Shown: in pieces, positions 8,434 to 16,119 of the stretch | Numbering within the stretch: position 1 is the first letter of the stretch | Layout of the letters: each line of letters starts with the position of its first letter | Source: [Clostridium] leptum DSM 753 | Lineage (GTDB): Bacteria > Bacillota > Clostridia > Oscillospirales > Acutalibacteraceae | Assembly (NCBI GenBank): GCA_000154345.1 | Contig: DS480350.1 | Location: 434,001-498,000 of the forward strand | DNA length: 64,000 nucleotides | Reading direction: 5' to 3' | Notes under the pieces: generated by a model | Database searches by the model: none | The model's input: the letters and a program-made list of their open reading frames with translations, nothing else | What the model was told of the DNA's origin: nothing | Program-made: the position numbers and the translations under genes

Positions 8434-9596
8434 GAAATTACGCGGATACGGATAATTCCCTCAGAATCCACCAGGGATTCTAAAGCATCCTGGCCGACCT
8501 GGCCGGCGCAGTCCAGAACCGTGTACGCAACATCCTTGCGGGACTTGCTCTGCATGTTCTCAATATTCACGCCCTTGTCGGAGAGCAGCTTGGTCACCTG
8601 GCTGAGCATAGAGGGGATGTTCTTGTGGAACACGCACACTCTGGAGCAGCCGGCCGCTCTGGGAGAGGACAGGGCCGGAAAGTTAACGGAATTGATGATG
8701 TTGCCGTCGGACAGATATGCCATCAGCTCGTCGGCTGCCATCCTGGCGCAGTTGTCCTCAGATTCGGGAGTAGAGGCGCCCAGATGGGGGATCGCGATGA
8801 CGCCGTCGACGCCGAGCAGATCGTCGGAGGGGAAGTCGGTGACGTAGGCCGCAACCTTGCCGGCTTCAATCGCGGCGACTACGTCGGCGGAATTGACCAA
8901 GCCGCCTCTGGCGAAGTTCAGAATCCGCACGCCGTCTTTCATCTTAGCGATGGAATCCTTGTTAATCATATTTTTGGTATCCGGAGTCTGGGGAACATGG
9001 ACGGTGATATAATCGCAGGTTTCAAAAATATCGTCCAGGGTCAGGCTGTGCTTGACCGCTCTGGAAAGGCCCCAGGCGGAATCCACAGAGATATAAGGAT
9101 CGTAGCCGTGAACCTCCATGCCCAGGCTTCTGGCGGCGTTGGCCACCAGGATGCCGATGGCGCCCAGGCCGATAACGCCCAGCTTCTTTCCCTTGATCTC
9201 AGGGCCGACAAAAGCGCTCTTGCCCTTTTCCACGGCCTTGCCGACCGCATCCCCCTGGCCCTTCAGGCCCTGAGCCCAGGCCATACCCTGGGTGACCTTA
9301 CGGGAGGAGATCAGCAGCCCCGCCAAAACCAGCTCCTTGACCGCATTGGCATTGGCGCCGGGAGTGTTGAAAACCACAATGCCCTTTTCCGTGCACTGAT
9401 CCACCGGAATATTGTTGACGCCCGCGCCCGCCCTGGCAATGGCCAGCAGGCTTTGAGGCATCTCCATCTCATGCATGGACGCCGAACGCACCATGATGCC
9501 CTGGGGATTTTCAACCGCGTCGCCGTACTGATACTCGTCGGTAAAACGCTCCAGGCCGGTTTTGGAAATTTTATTCAAGGTTAAAATATCATACAT
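8427..9596 (-). CDS. serA: D-3-phosphoglycerate dehydrogenase
   Basis: A 389-residue enzyme that oxidises 3-phosphoglycerate to 3-phosphohydroxypyruvate with NAD, the first step of serine synthesis. It shows the Rossmann motif KLGVIGLGAIGILVANAA, the catalytic region ILNFARGGLVN and the conserved His of VIAIPHLGASTPESED. A C-terminal ACT domain (about 315-389) could bind serine for feedback control; the intervening ASB domain of the longest forms is missing. AAGGGAG precedes the ATG. It follows serC by 88 bases; that gap holds a hairpin (9626-9651) that may tune processing or relative expression. No serB gene is nearby. Confidence 0.95.
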   Translation of the reverse strand: MYDILTLNKISKTGLERFTDEYQYGDAVENPQGIMVRSASMHEMEMPQSLLAIARAGAGVNNIPVDQCTEKGIVVFNTPGANANAVKELVLAGLLISSRKVTQGMAWAQGLKGQGDAVGKAVEKGKSAFVGPEIKGKKLGVIGLGAIGILVANAARSLGMEVHGYDPYISVDSAWGLSRAVKHSLTLDDIFETCDYITVHVPQTPDTKNMINKDSIAKMKDGVRILNFARGGLVNSADVVAAIEAGKVAAYVTDFPSDDLLGVDGVIAIPHLGASTPESEDNCARMAADELMAYLSDGNIINSVNFPALSSPRAAGCSRVCVFHKNIPSMLSQVTKLLSDKGVNIENMQSKSRKDVAYTVLDCAGQVGQDALESLVDSEGIIRIRVISA

Positions 9597-9684
9597 AGTA
9601 TTCTGCTCCCTTTCTGAAAGGAAATGGGAAGCGGCGGATCACCGGCTTCCCTTTCTTGGTTTCTGTTGGCTTATGGGTTTCCGC

Positions 9685-10770
9685 TTACAGGTTGGCGGCC
9701 TCAAATTCCTTCATGAAGGCTACCAGCTTTTCCACACCCTCGATGGGCATGGCGTTATAGACAGAGGCTCTCATGCCGCCGACGCTTCTGTGGCCCTTGA
9801 TGTTGACAAAGTCGTGTGCGGCGGCTTCCTTGACAAACTTGGCGTCCAGCTCCTCGCTGCCGGTGACAAAGGGGATATTCATCAGAGAGCGGTCTTCCGG
9901 CACCACGGTGCCCTTGAACAGCTTGGAGCTGTCCAGGAAGTCGTAAAGGATCTTAGCCTTCTTCTCATTGAACTCCTTCATCTTTTCCAGGCCGCCGATG
10001 TCGTTTTTGATCCAATCCAGCACCAGCTTGCAGATATAAATCGCGTAGCAGGGCGGGGTGTTGAACATGGAATCGTTGTCGGCGTGGGTCTGGTAGTTGA
10101 ACATGGTGGGGGTGAAGTCCTTGGCGTGGCCGATCAGATCCTCACGGATGATTACTACTGTTAAGCCGGCGGGGCCCATGTTTTTCTGAGCGCCGGCATA
10201 CAGCAGGCCGAATCTGCTGACATCAATGGGCTCAGACAAAATGCAGGAGGAAATATCAGCGACCAGGGGAACGTTCCCAGTTTCCGGCAGAGTGTTCCAC
10301 TTGGTGCCGTAAATGGTGTTGTTCAGGCAGATGTGGAAGTAATCCGCATCCTTGGTAAAAGTGGAGGGGTCCAGCTTGGGGATGTAAGAGAAGGTCTTAT
10401 CCTTGGAAGAGGCTACCACGTTGGCCTCGCCGTAACGGGCGGCCTCCTTGTAAGCCTTGGTGGCCCACTGGCCGGTGAGAACGAAATCAGCCTTGCCGGA
10501 GCCGGTCATCAGGTTCAGGGGAACCATGGCGAACTGGGAGGAAGCGCCGCCCTGTAAGAAGAGCACTTTATAGTTATCCGGGATGTTCATTACCTCGCGG
10601 AGAAGGCTTTCCGTTTCCTTAATAATACCGTCATAGACCTTGGAACGGTGGGACATTTCCATAACGGACTGCCCGCTGCCGTGATAATCCAGCATTTCGT
10701 CAGCGGCGGTCCGCAGAACTTTTTCCGGCAGCATGGAAGGGCCGGCAGAAAAATTATAAACCCGTTTCAT
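9685..10770 (-). CDS. serC: Phosphoserine aminotransferase
   Basis: A 361-residue PLP enzyme of fold type I that converts 3-phosphohydroxypyruvate and glutamate to phosphoserine and 2-oxoglutarate. It opens with VYNFSAGPSMLPEKVL and has the SerC stretch LQGGASSQFAMVPLNL and the PLP-lysine region LLYAGAQKNMGPAGLTVV. GGAGGT lies 8 bases before the ATG. It is the first gene of the serC-serA operon, read from a strong promoter just upstream. It can also act in pyridoxine synthesis in some bacteria; that is not tested here. Confidence 0.96.
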   Translation of the reverse strand: MKRVYNFSAGPSMLPEKVLRTAADEMLDYHGSGQSVMEMSHRSKVYDGIIKETESLLREVMNIPDNYKVLFLQGGASSQFAMVPLNLMTGSGKADFVLTGQWATKAYKEAARYGEANVVASSKDKTFSYIPKLDPSTFTKDADYFHICLNNTIYGTKWNTLPETGNVPLVADISSCILSEPIDVSRFGLLYAGAQKNMGPAGLTVVIIREDLIGHAKDFTPTMFNYQTHADNDSMFNTPPCYAIYICKLVLDWIKNDIGGLEKMKEFNEKKAKILYDFLDSSKLFKGTVVPEDRSLMNIPFVTGSEELDAKFVKEAAAHDFVNIKGHRSVGGMRASVYNAMPIEGVEKLVAFMKEFEAANL

Positions 10771-10806
10771 TTCATGACCTCCAAAATGTAGTAGTAATTA
10801 ACTTTT

Positions 10807-10835
10807 ATTATAAAACGTTATGATGGGATAGTCAA
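10807..10835 (-). promoter_or_regulatory. SigA promoter of serC-serA
   Basis: On the minus strand, TTGACT and TATAAT are separated by 17 bases (plus-strand 10830-10835 and 10807-10812). The leader is only about 30 bases, too short for a T-box or other riboswitch. Confidence 0.85.
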
Positions 10836-11000
10836 TTGACATTTTTAAGACAATCTCGCTTTTTTACGCCAAGGAAGCACATTTTTTCTGTTTTTTCTGA
10901 AAAACAGACTGTTTTTGTATGCCCTGGGAGGACAGTAAAATTGGAAAAATTTATTTTCATAGGATTCCACAAAAATTATAGTGAAAGGTTCCGAAAGTTA
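10836..11000. other. Divergent intergenic region
   Basis: AT-rich spacer between the serC promoter and the promoter of the hydrogenase signalling genes. It contains a small hairpin (about 10889-10911) with T and A runs. No gene seen. Confidence 0.5.
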
Positions 11001-11052
11001 TGGTATAATAACGCTGTTGGTAAGGACAGAGGGGAAATGAAAGGCCCTCTGT
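11001..11052 (+). promoter_or_regulatory. Extended -10 promoter and leader hairpin of the hydrogenase signalling genes
   Basis: TGGTATAAT (11001-11009) is a perfect extended -10; the -35 is poor. The leader then forms an 8-bp hairpin (11026-11033 with 11045-11052) before the ribosome site. Confidence 0.6.
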
Positions 11053-11083
11053 TAACTAGAGCAAAAATATGGGGGAAAAGAAA

Positions 11084-11428
11084 ATGACAATCAGAGATAT
11101 TATCAGCCTGCTGGACGCGGAGATCATTTCGGCCGCCGACCTGGACCTTGAGGTAAAAACCGCCTGCGGCAGCGACATGATGAGTGATGTTTTGGCGTTT
11201 GTGAAAGACCAGTCTGTCCTTCTTACTGGATTACTGAACCCTCAGGTAGTGCGCACCGCGGAAATGATGGATATGCGGTGCATCGTGTTTGTCCGGGGAA
11301 AGCAGCCGGACGACAGCATTGTGGAGCTGGCGAAAAAGATGGACATTACCCTGCTGAAAACAAGGTACCGCCTTTTCACAGCCTGCGGAAAGCTGTATGA
11401 AAACGGCCTTAGGGGAGGCTGTGAGTAA
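11084..11428 (+). CDS. DRTGG-domain protein (first copy)
   Basis: 114 residues from the ATG at 11084, chosen because GGGGGAAAAG lies just before it; the ATG at 11069 sits upstream of that site. The protein has the DRTGG-like pattern: N-terminal MTIRDIISLLDAEII, a central SDVLAFVKDQSVLLTGL, then MRCIVFVRGKQPDDSIVELA. DRTGG domains occur in phosphotransacetylases and CBS proteins, and a related fold precedes HPr kinase; their role is regulatory but poorly defined. It heads the block of sensory genes and has a paralogue at 13678. It is only 2 bases from the next gene, so the two are surely cotranscribed. Confidence 0.75.
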   Translation: MTIRDIISLLDAEIISAADLDLEVKTACGSDMMSDVLAFVKDQSVLLTGLLNPQVVRTAEMMDMRCIVFVRGKQPDDSIVELAKKMDITLLKTRYRLFTACGKLYENGLRGGCE

Positions 11429-11430
11429 AG

Positions 11431-11856
11431 ATGAGCAAAATGCATTTCCATTACATAGTGCCCGGAGACGACTTTACCCGGGCGGGAGAGGCCTCCAGCA
11501 GCGTGAAGAAAAAGCTGAAGCAGCTGGGCTATGATCCCGACGCTACCCGGCGGGTAGCCATCGCCATGTATGAGGGCGAGATTAACATGGTGATTCACGC
11601 CGGCGGCGGAGAGATTGACGTAGACGTGTCCCCGGCTCAGGTAGACGTGGTTATGGCTGACCAGGGGCCGGGTATCGCCGATGTGGAAAAGGCCATGCAG
11701 GAGGGCTACTCCACCGCGCCGGATAACGTCAGATCCTTAGGGTTCGGGGCCGGAATGGGGCTGCCGAACATAAAAAAATATTCCGACGATATGCGGATCG
11801 ATACGGAGCTGGGAAAAGGCACCACCATGTACTTTTCCGTTTTTCCGAAAAACTGA
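11431..11856 (+). CDS. RsbW/SpoIIAB-like ATP-binding protein
   Basis: A 141-residue stand-alone GHKL ATPase domain. The N box is in MYEGEINMVIHA, G1 is DQGPGI and G2 is LGFGAGMGLPNIKKY. It lacks any phosphoacceptor-histidine domain, so it looks like an anti-sigma-type serine kinase rather than a sensor kinase. Known relatives (RsbW, SpoIIAB) phosphorylate an antagonist protein and bind a sigma factor. No STAS antagonist or sigma gene is adjacent; the neighbouring DRTGG proteins are candidate partners, which is inference. Confidence 0.82.
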   Translation: MSKMHFHYIVPGDDFTRAGEASSSVKKKLKQLGYDPDATRRVAIAMYEGEINMVIHAGGGEIDVDVSPAQVDVVMADQGPGIADVEKAMQEGYSTAPDNVRSLGFGAGMGLPNIKKYSDDMRIDTELGKGTTMYFSVFPKN

Positions 11857-11969
11857 CCCAGGGCGGACTGGGTGCCGCCGGCCCTTTCAAGAGGACGGCT
11901 TGATGATAATCTTACGATAACTTAGCATGTCCCGAACGGGGGCACGCCTTAGGAGGGAGACGATTTCCT

Positions 11970-13286
11970 GTGGACCGGTTTTTTCATTCCGTGACCCTGG
12001 ATAAGGATAAATGCTTAGGCTGCACCAACTGCATTAAGCGTTGTCCCACCGAGGCCATCCGGGTGAGAGAGGGAAAGGCCCAGATCATATCCGAGCGGTG
12101 CATCGACTGCGGCGAATGTATCCGGGTATGTCCTCATCATGCGAAAAAGGCGAGGTATGACCACCTTTCTGTTTTGGAGGGGTGGAAATATAAAATTGCC
12201 ATTCCGGCGCCGGCGCTGTTCGGCCAGTTCAATAATTTAGACGATATCGACATCGTGCTCACCGGGCTGAAGCAGATGGGCTTTGACGATGTTTACGAGG
12301 TTTCCAGAGGAGCCGAGCTGGTCTCCGACGCCACCAGAAAGCTGATGGCGGACGGCAGGCTTCCTAAGCCTGTGATCAGCTCCGCGTGCCCGGCGGTGGT
12401 CCGGCTGATCCGGGTCCGTTTTCCGGATCTGTGCGACCATGTGCTGAATCTGAACGCGCCCATGGAGGTTTCCGCCATGATGGCAAAGCGGGCGGCCAGC
12501 GAGAGAACGGGCATCCCGATAGAGGAAATCGGGGCCTTCTTCATCACCCCGTGCCCGGCCAAGGTGACGGATATTAAAATGCCCATCGGCACCGAGGGCT
12601 CCTGGTGCGACGGCGCCATCGCCATCAGCGAGGTATTCCCTCTGCTGTCTCACCGGATGGATAAGCTGGAAACAGTGGAGCCCATCGGCCAGTCGGGACT
12701 GATCGGCGTCAGCTGGGCCGGCAGCGGCGGAGAGTCCGCGGCGCTGCTCAATGAAAAATACCTGGCGGCGGATGGCATCGAGAACGTGATACGGGTTCTG
12801 GAGGAGCTGGAGGACGAGCGGATTCGGGAGCTGGACTTTGTGGAGCTGAACGCCTGCAGCGGCGGATGCGTCGGCGGCGTGCTGTGTGTGGAGAACGGCT
12901 ATGTGGCTAAAGCCAGGCTTCAGCGCCTGAGAAAATATCTGCCGGTTTCCCAGAACCATTTGGACGGCGGCGTGCCCCGGGATATGGAGTGGACCGAGCC
13001 TCTGGAATTCGCCCCGGTGCTGAAGCTTTCTCAAAATCTGGAGGAAGCCATGCAGATGATGGAGGAGATCGACGTGATCTGCGAGGGTCTGCCCGGGCTG
13101 GACTGCGGCTCCTGCGGCGCGCCCAGCTGCCGGGCCTTAGCCGAGGATGTGGTGAAGGGTGTGGCTCGCACCAGCGACTGTGTATTCGTTATGCGGGAAC
13201 AGGTGAAAAATGTGGCGGATACCCTGTCTTCCATCGGCGGCTATGTTCCCAGCTATCTGGACTCCAAGGAGAAGCAAGGGAATTAA
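11970..13286 (+). CDS. Sensory-type [FeFe]-hydrogenase-like protein
   Basis: 438 residues from a GTG start with AGGAGGGA 11 bases upstream. Two [4Fe-4S] ferredoxin motifs (CLGCTNCIKRCP, CIDCGECIRVCP) lead into an H-cluster domain with L1 SSACP (Cys140), L2 TPCPAK (Cys195) and L3 NACSGGCVGG (Cys296, Cys300). Catalytic enzymes have TSC[CS]P at L1; here Ala139 replaces the proton-transfer Cys, as in sensory hydrogenases such as T. maritima HydS. L2 also lacks the usual Met and Glu. The C-terminus adds a four-cysteine iron-sulphur motif (LDCGSCGAPSC, about 370-400). The four H-cluster ligands are kept. It is likely an H2 or redox sensor feeding the adjacent regulatory proteins. Confidence 0.85.
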   Translation: MDRFFHSVTLDKDKCLGCTNCIKRCPTEAIRVREGKAQIISERCIDCGECIRVCPHHAKKARYDHLSVLEGWKYKIAIPAPALFGQFNNLDDIDIVLTGLKQMGFDDVYEVSRGAELVSDATRKLMADGRLPKPVISSACPAVVRLIRVRFPDLCDHVLNLNAPMEVSAMMAKRAASERTGIPIEEIGAFFITPCPAKVTDIKMPIGTEGSWCDGAIAISEVFPLLSHRMDKLETVEPIGQSGLIGVSWAGSGGESAALLNEKYLAADGIENVIRVLEELEDERIRELDFVELNACSGGCVGGVLCVENGYVAKARLQRLRKYLPVSQNHLDGGVPRDMEWTEPLEFAPVLKLSQNLEEAMQMMEEIDVICEGLPGLDCGSCGAPSCRALAEDVVKGVARTSDCVFVMREQVKNVADTLSSIGGYVPSYLDSKEKQGN

Positions 13287-13677
13287 ATGCGTGCCCGGCG
13301 GTATATGCTGGTAGGGGACGGGAGCGCCCAGAACCGGATCGGGCGCCGGGAAAGCACAGGGGCCCGGTTTAAACAGCTGATGGAAGGAAAGAACAAAGAT
13401 AATCCAGATCGCCTGCGGAAAGGATTTCCCCAAAGCATTAAGAGGGCTTTCATGATCATGTTTCTTATGGATAGAAGCCAGGACAGGCGGGAAATTGCAA
13501 TCTTAGCTTCATGCTGGTAAAAAAACAAGGCTTTTATTCGTCCGGCTGAAGCGTTCCTGAACAGGCGGCAATACAAAACAGCTAACCGAAGAACAGCTTC
13601 CCGTGGGAAACGCTCTCAAGGAAAAAGAGTTCTCAAAAGCGGTTATCGGTAAAATTGAAGCAATTGGATGTGAGAAT
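13287..13677. other. Intergenic within the hydrogenase region
   Basis: About 390 bases without a supported gene. A 77-codon frame directly after the hydrogenase-like stop has no ribosome site and no family pattern. A hairpin (13324-13329 with 13341-13346) is present but has no T run. No clear promoter was seen, so the DRTGG-PHP pair may be read from upstream. Confidence 0.45.
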
Positions 13678-14010
13678 ATGACAGTACAGCAGCTCAAGGA
13701 AGCCCTTTCCCTGAAGCTTTTGGCGGGGGAGGAGGGGCTCTCCCAGGAGGTCTCCGGATGCTATATCGGCGATTTGCTGAGCTGGGTGATGGGAAGGGCC
13801 AAGGCCGGCGACGCCTGGCTGACGGTGATGGGCAACATCAGCGCCCTGGCGGTGGCGTCCCTGGCGGATACCGCCTGCATTATCCTGACGGAAAACGCCT
13901 GGCTGGACGAGGACGCTAAGCGGAAGGCGGACCAGCAGGGGATCTGCGTGCTTGGCGCGGAGGAAAACAGCTACCGCCTGGCTTTGCAGATCGGCCGGCT
14001 TTTATCATGA
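13678..14010 (+). CDS. DRTGG-domain protein (second copy)
   Basis: 110 residues from the ATG at 13678; the frame is open earlier (GTG 13603) but the homologous part begins at MTVQQLKEALSLKLL. The core GCYIGDLLSWVMGRAKAGD and AWLTVMGNISALAVASLADT is typical of DRTGG proteins found in clostridial hydrogenase clusters. Its ribosome site is weak (GGATGTGAG), so translation may be modest. The 3' end overlaps the PHP gene by four bases (ATGA), indicating coupled translation and probably joint function. Differences from the first copy suggest distinct partners. Confidence 0.8.
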   Translation: MTVQQLKEALSLKLLAGEEGLSQEVSGCYIGDLLSWVMGRAKAGDAWLTVMGNISALAVASLADTACIILTENAWLDEDAKRKADQQGICVLGAEENSYRLALQIGRLLS

Positions 14011-14741
14011 GGGTTTATTACGATCTCCACATCCATTCCTGCCTATCCCCCTGTGGGGACAACGACATGACCCCCAATAATATTGTGAACATGTCCCTGC
14101 TGAACGGCATGGACATGATCGCCCTCACTGACCACAATAGCTGCAAAAACTGCCGGGCGGCGGTGAGGGCCGGTGAGGAGGCCGGCGTGACAGTGGTGCC
14201 TGGCATGGAGCTTACCACCAGCGAGGAAGCCCATGTGGTATGCCTGTTCCCCACCGTGGAGCAGGCCGAGGCCTTTGGGGATTATGTGGAGTCCCGTTCC
14301 CCGGAGATTCGGAACCGGCCGGAAATTTTTGGGGATCAGCTTATTATGGATTGGCAGGATGAGGTGGTGGGCAGGGTTTCCCGGCTTCTCATCAACGCAA
14401 GCAGCATCAGCGTGGGAGAGCTGCCCGGGCTGATGGCGGAATTCGGCGGGGCGGCGTTCCCAGCTCACATTGATCACGATTCCTACAGCGTGATCTCCTC
14501 CCTGGGCGCTATTCCGGCGGAGGCGGAGTTCCACGCCGCGGAGATCTCCGGCAAGGGAGACAAGGAGCTTCTGCTCAAGCGGTACCCGGAGCTTCAGAAT
14601 ATGATCCTTTTGCTGGATTCCGACGCCCATTATCTAGATTGGCTGAAGGAACGAAGGCCCTGGCTGGACCTGCCGGAAAAAACGGCCCGGTGCTTAGTGG
14701 ATGCCCTGAATGGAAAAATTCAGGTGAAATGGGAAAGATAG
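14007..14741 (+). CDS. PHP-domain phosphoesterase
   Basis: A 244-residue PHP protein with the metal-binding motifs in order: DLHIHS (His8, His10), ALTDHN, PGMELTT, a mid-region AHIDHDS and C-terminal DSDAHYLDW. The set is complete, so a two- or three-metal phosphoesterase is expected. Close relatives act on nucleotides, short RNA or histidinol phosphate. Beside DRTGG and RsbW-like proteins it could be the phosphatase of a phosphorylation circuit; that is inference from context. Start overlaps the previous stop (ATGA). Confidence 0.88.
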   Translation: MRVYYDLHIHSCLSPCGDNDMTPNNIVNMSLLNGMDMIALTDHNSCKNCRAAVRAGEEAGVTVVPGMELTTSEEAHVVCLFPTVEQAEAFGDYVESRSPEIRNRPEIFGDQLIMDWQDEVVGRVSRLLINASSISVGELPGLMAEFGGAAFPAHIDHDSYSVISSLGAIPAEAEFHAAEISGKGDKELLLKRYPELQNMILLLDSDAHYLDWLKERRPWLDLPEKTARCLVDALNGKIQVKWER

Positions 14742-14977
14742 GAAGCGGCTTGACTCGGATTTTGATGATGTTGAAAAACTTTTGTCGGGTTTTCACAAAA
14801 AATAAAAATCAATTGAATTCAAGAAGTGAGTTCGCTGAGTGTTCTGATTTTGGAAAAAATCGTCATTGGTGCATTTCGCCAAAACCTTCCCCCTATTTTC
14901 TCTGGGAACTTTGTAGGATCGTATAGATTTTAGGGAAAGAATCCGATATAATCATATTTTGTAGGCAACCGCAGCAG
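14742..14977. other. Intergenic between signalling and catalytic hydrogenase blocks
   Basis: AT-rich, no gene. A perfect -10 TATAAT (14947-14952) has only a weak -35 (TAGATT, 17 bases upstream), giving a possible first promoter for hydC. No terminator for the upstream genes was recognised. Confidence 0.5.
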
Positions 14978-15015
14978 TTGGTTTTGTATGCGTTTAGTTG
15001 TTATATTTTTAACAG
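14978..15015 (+). promoter_or_regulatory. hydC promoter overlapped by a Rex-like operator
   Basis: TTGGTT (14978-14983) and TTATAT (15001-15006) form a 17-base-spaced promoter. The 18-mer at 14998-15015 reads TTGTTAT-ATTT-TTAACAG and matches the Rex consensus TTGTTAA-N4-TTAACAA at 12 of 14 positions. Rex is the NADH/NAD-responsive repressor that controls fermentation and hydrogenase genes in Firmicutes. The site covers the -10 box and lies downstream of the alternative -10 at 14947, so bound Rex could block either start. Confidence 0.75.
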
Positions 15016-15047
15016 GTTGCGTTCAAAGACAATAAGGAGGAAATCAA

Positions 15048-15542
15048 ATGCAAAAGCGTATCAGCAATATCCCGTTCAGCGGGACGAAAGAGCAGGAGGC
15101 TCAGCTTTTTGAGATTATCGAGAAGCATAAAAACGAGCCGGGCGCCATCATGCCTGTTCTGCAGGAAGCCCAAAACGTTTACGGCTATCTGCCCATTGAA
15201 GTGCAGCAGATGGTAGCCGACGGTTTAGGGGTTCCCCTTTCCGAGGTGTTCGGCGTGGCCACCTTCTATTCCCAGTTTTCTCTGACTCCCAAGGGTAAGT
15301 ATAATATTTCCGTCTGCCTGGGCACCGCCTGCTATGTTAAGGGCTCCGGCAAGATTTTGGAGGAGCTTTCCAAGGAATTGGGCATCGAAGCGGAGGAGTG
15401 CACTGAGGACGGCAAGTTCTCTCTGACAGCCTGCCGCTGCATCGGCGCCTGCGGACTGGCTCCGGTTATCACCATTAACGACGATGTTTACGGCCGCCTG
15501 GTTCCCGAGGACGTCAAGGGCATTTTGGCAAAGTACGAATAA
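15048..15542 (+). CDS. hydC: Bifurcating hydrogenase subunit HydC (NuoE-like)
   Basis: 164 residues with the thioredoxin-like [2Fe-2S] fold of NuoE. Cluster ligands lie in CLGTAC and CRCIGAC; the N-terminal helical part contains VLQEAQNVYGYLP and VFGVATFYSQFSL. It relays electrons between HydB and HydA in the NADH- and ferredoxin-dependent hydrogenase of the cytoplasm. AAGGAGG precedes the ATG. It is the first gene of hydC-hydE-hydD-hydB-hydA, the gene order I recall for Acetobacterium woodii, and lies directly after the Rex-like operator. Confidence 0.93.
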   Translation: MQKRISNIPFSGTKEQEAQLFEIIEKHKNEPGAIMPVLQEAQNVYGYLPIEVQQMVADGLGVPLSEVFGVATFYSQFSLTPKGKYNISVCLGTACYVKGSGKILEELSKELGIEAEECTEDGKFSLTACRCIGACGLAPVITINDDVYGRLVPEDVKGILAKYE

Positions 15543-15546
15543 AGCC

Positions 15547-16119
15547 ATGCGGGAGCTGTCGCTGAATGTAATGGATATCGCCCAGAACTCCCTGTCGGCA
15601 GGGGCTTCCCTGACGCAGATCGTTGTGGAGGAAAGCAGCGCGGAGGACACCCTGACGCTGAAGATCATCGACAACGGCAGGGGAATGACCGCCGAGCAGG
15701 CGGCTCGCGTGACGGATCCGTTTTTCACAACCCGCACCACCCGAAAGGTGGGGCTGGGAGTGCCGCTTTTTAAAATGGCGGCGGAGCAGACCGGCGGAAG
15801 CTTTTCCATCGAGTCTGAGCCGGGGAAGGGCACCACGGTGACCGCGGTGTTTAAGCCTTCCCACATTGACATGACTCCTTTGGGGGATATTAATTCCACG
15901 GTGGGGCTTTTGATCTATTCCAATCCGGAACGGGATTTTATTTTCCGCCGGGAACGGGATGGAAGGAGCTTCACTTTGGACACCAGGGAGCTGCGAGAGA
16001 TTTTGGGGGAAGAGGTAAAGCTTTCGGCCCCTGAGGTCAGCGAATGGATACAGGGTTATCTAAAGGAACAAACCGATATGATCTTTGGAGGTGCACAAGA
16101 AGATGAAAACATTAGCTGA
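15547..16119 (+). CDS. hydE: GHKL ATPase-domain protein of the hydrogenase operon (HydE-like)
   Basis: 190 residues; I take the ATG at 15547, 4 bases after hydC, where the family sequence begins (MRELSLNVMDIAQNSL). The ATP-binding motifs are an N box in VMDIAQNSLSAGA, G1 IIDNGRGM and a G2-like GLGVPLFKMAAEQTGG. No histidine phosphoacceptor or dimerisation domain precedes it. About 80 extra residues follow the ATPase domain, with no family I recognise. In acetogen operons the equivalent gene is not part of the purified enzyme, so a regulatory or assembly role is plausible. It is the second lone GHKL protein of this region. Confidence 0.75.
   Translation: MRELSLNVMDIAQNSLSAGASLTQIVVEESSAEDTLTLKIIDNGRGMTAEQAARVTDPFFTTRTTRKVGLGVPLFKMAAEQTGGSFSIESEPGKGTTVTAVFKPSHIDMTPLGDINSTVGLLIYSNPERDFIFRRERDGRSFTLDTRELREILGEEVKLSAPEVSEWIQGYLKEQTDMIFGGAQEDENIS

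Noticed and set aside
10771..10806. T-box or serine-responsive riboswitch before serC
   Set aside because: The promoter lies so close that the leader is only about 30 bases, too short for such an element.
13287..13520. 77-codon frame after the sensor-type hydrogenase
   Set aside because: No ribosome site or family pattern; composition of the translation is not protein-like.
15484..15546. Earlier start for the HydE-like gene
   Set aside because: Would overlap the end of hydC and add residues with no family similarity; conserved sequence begins at the ATG at 15547.
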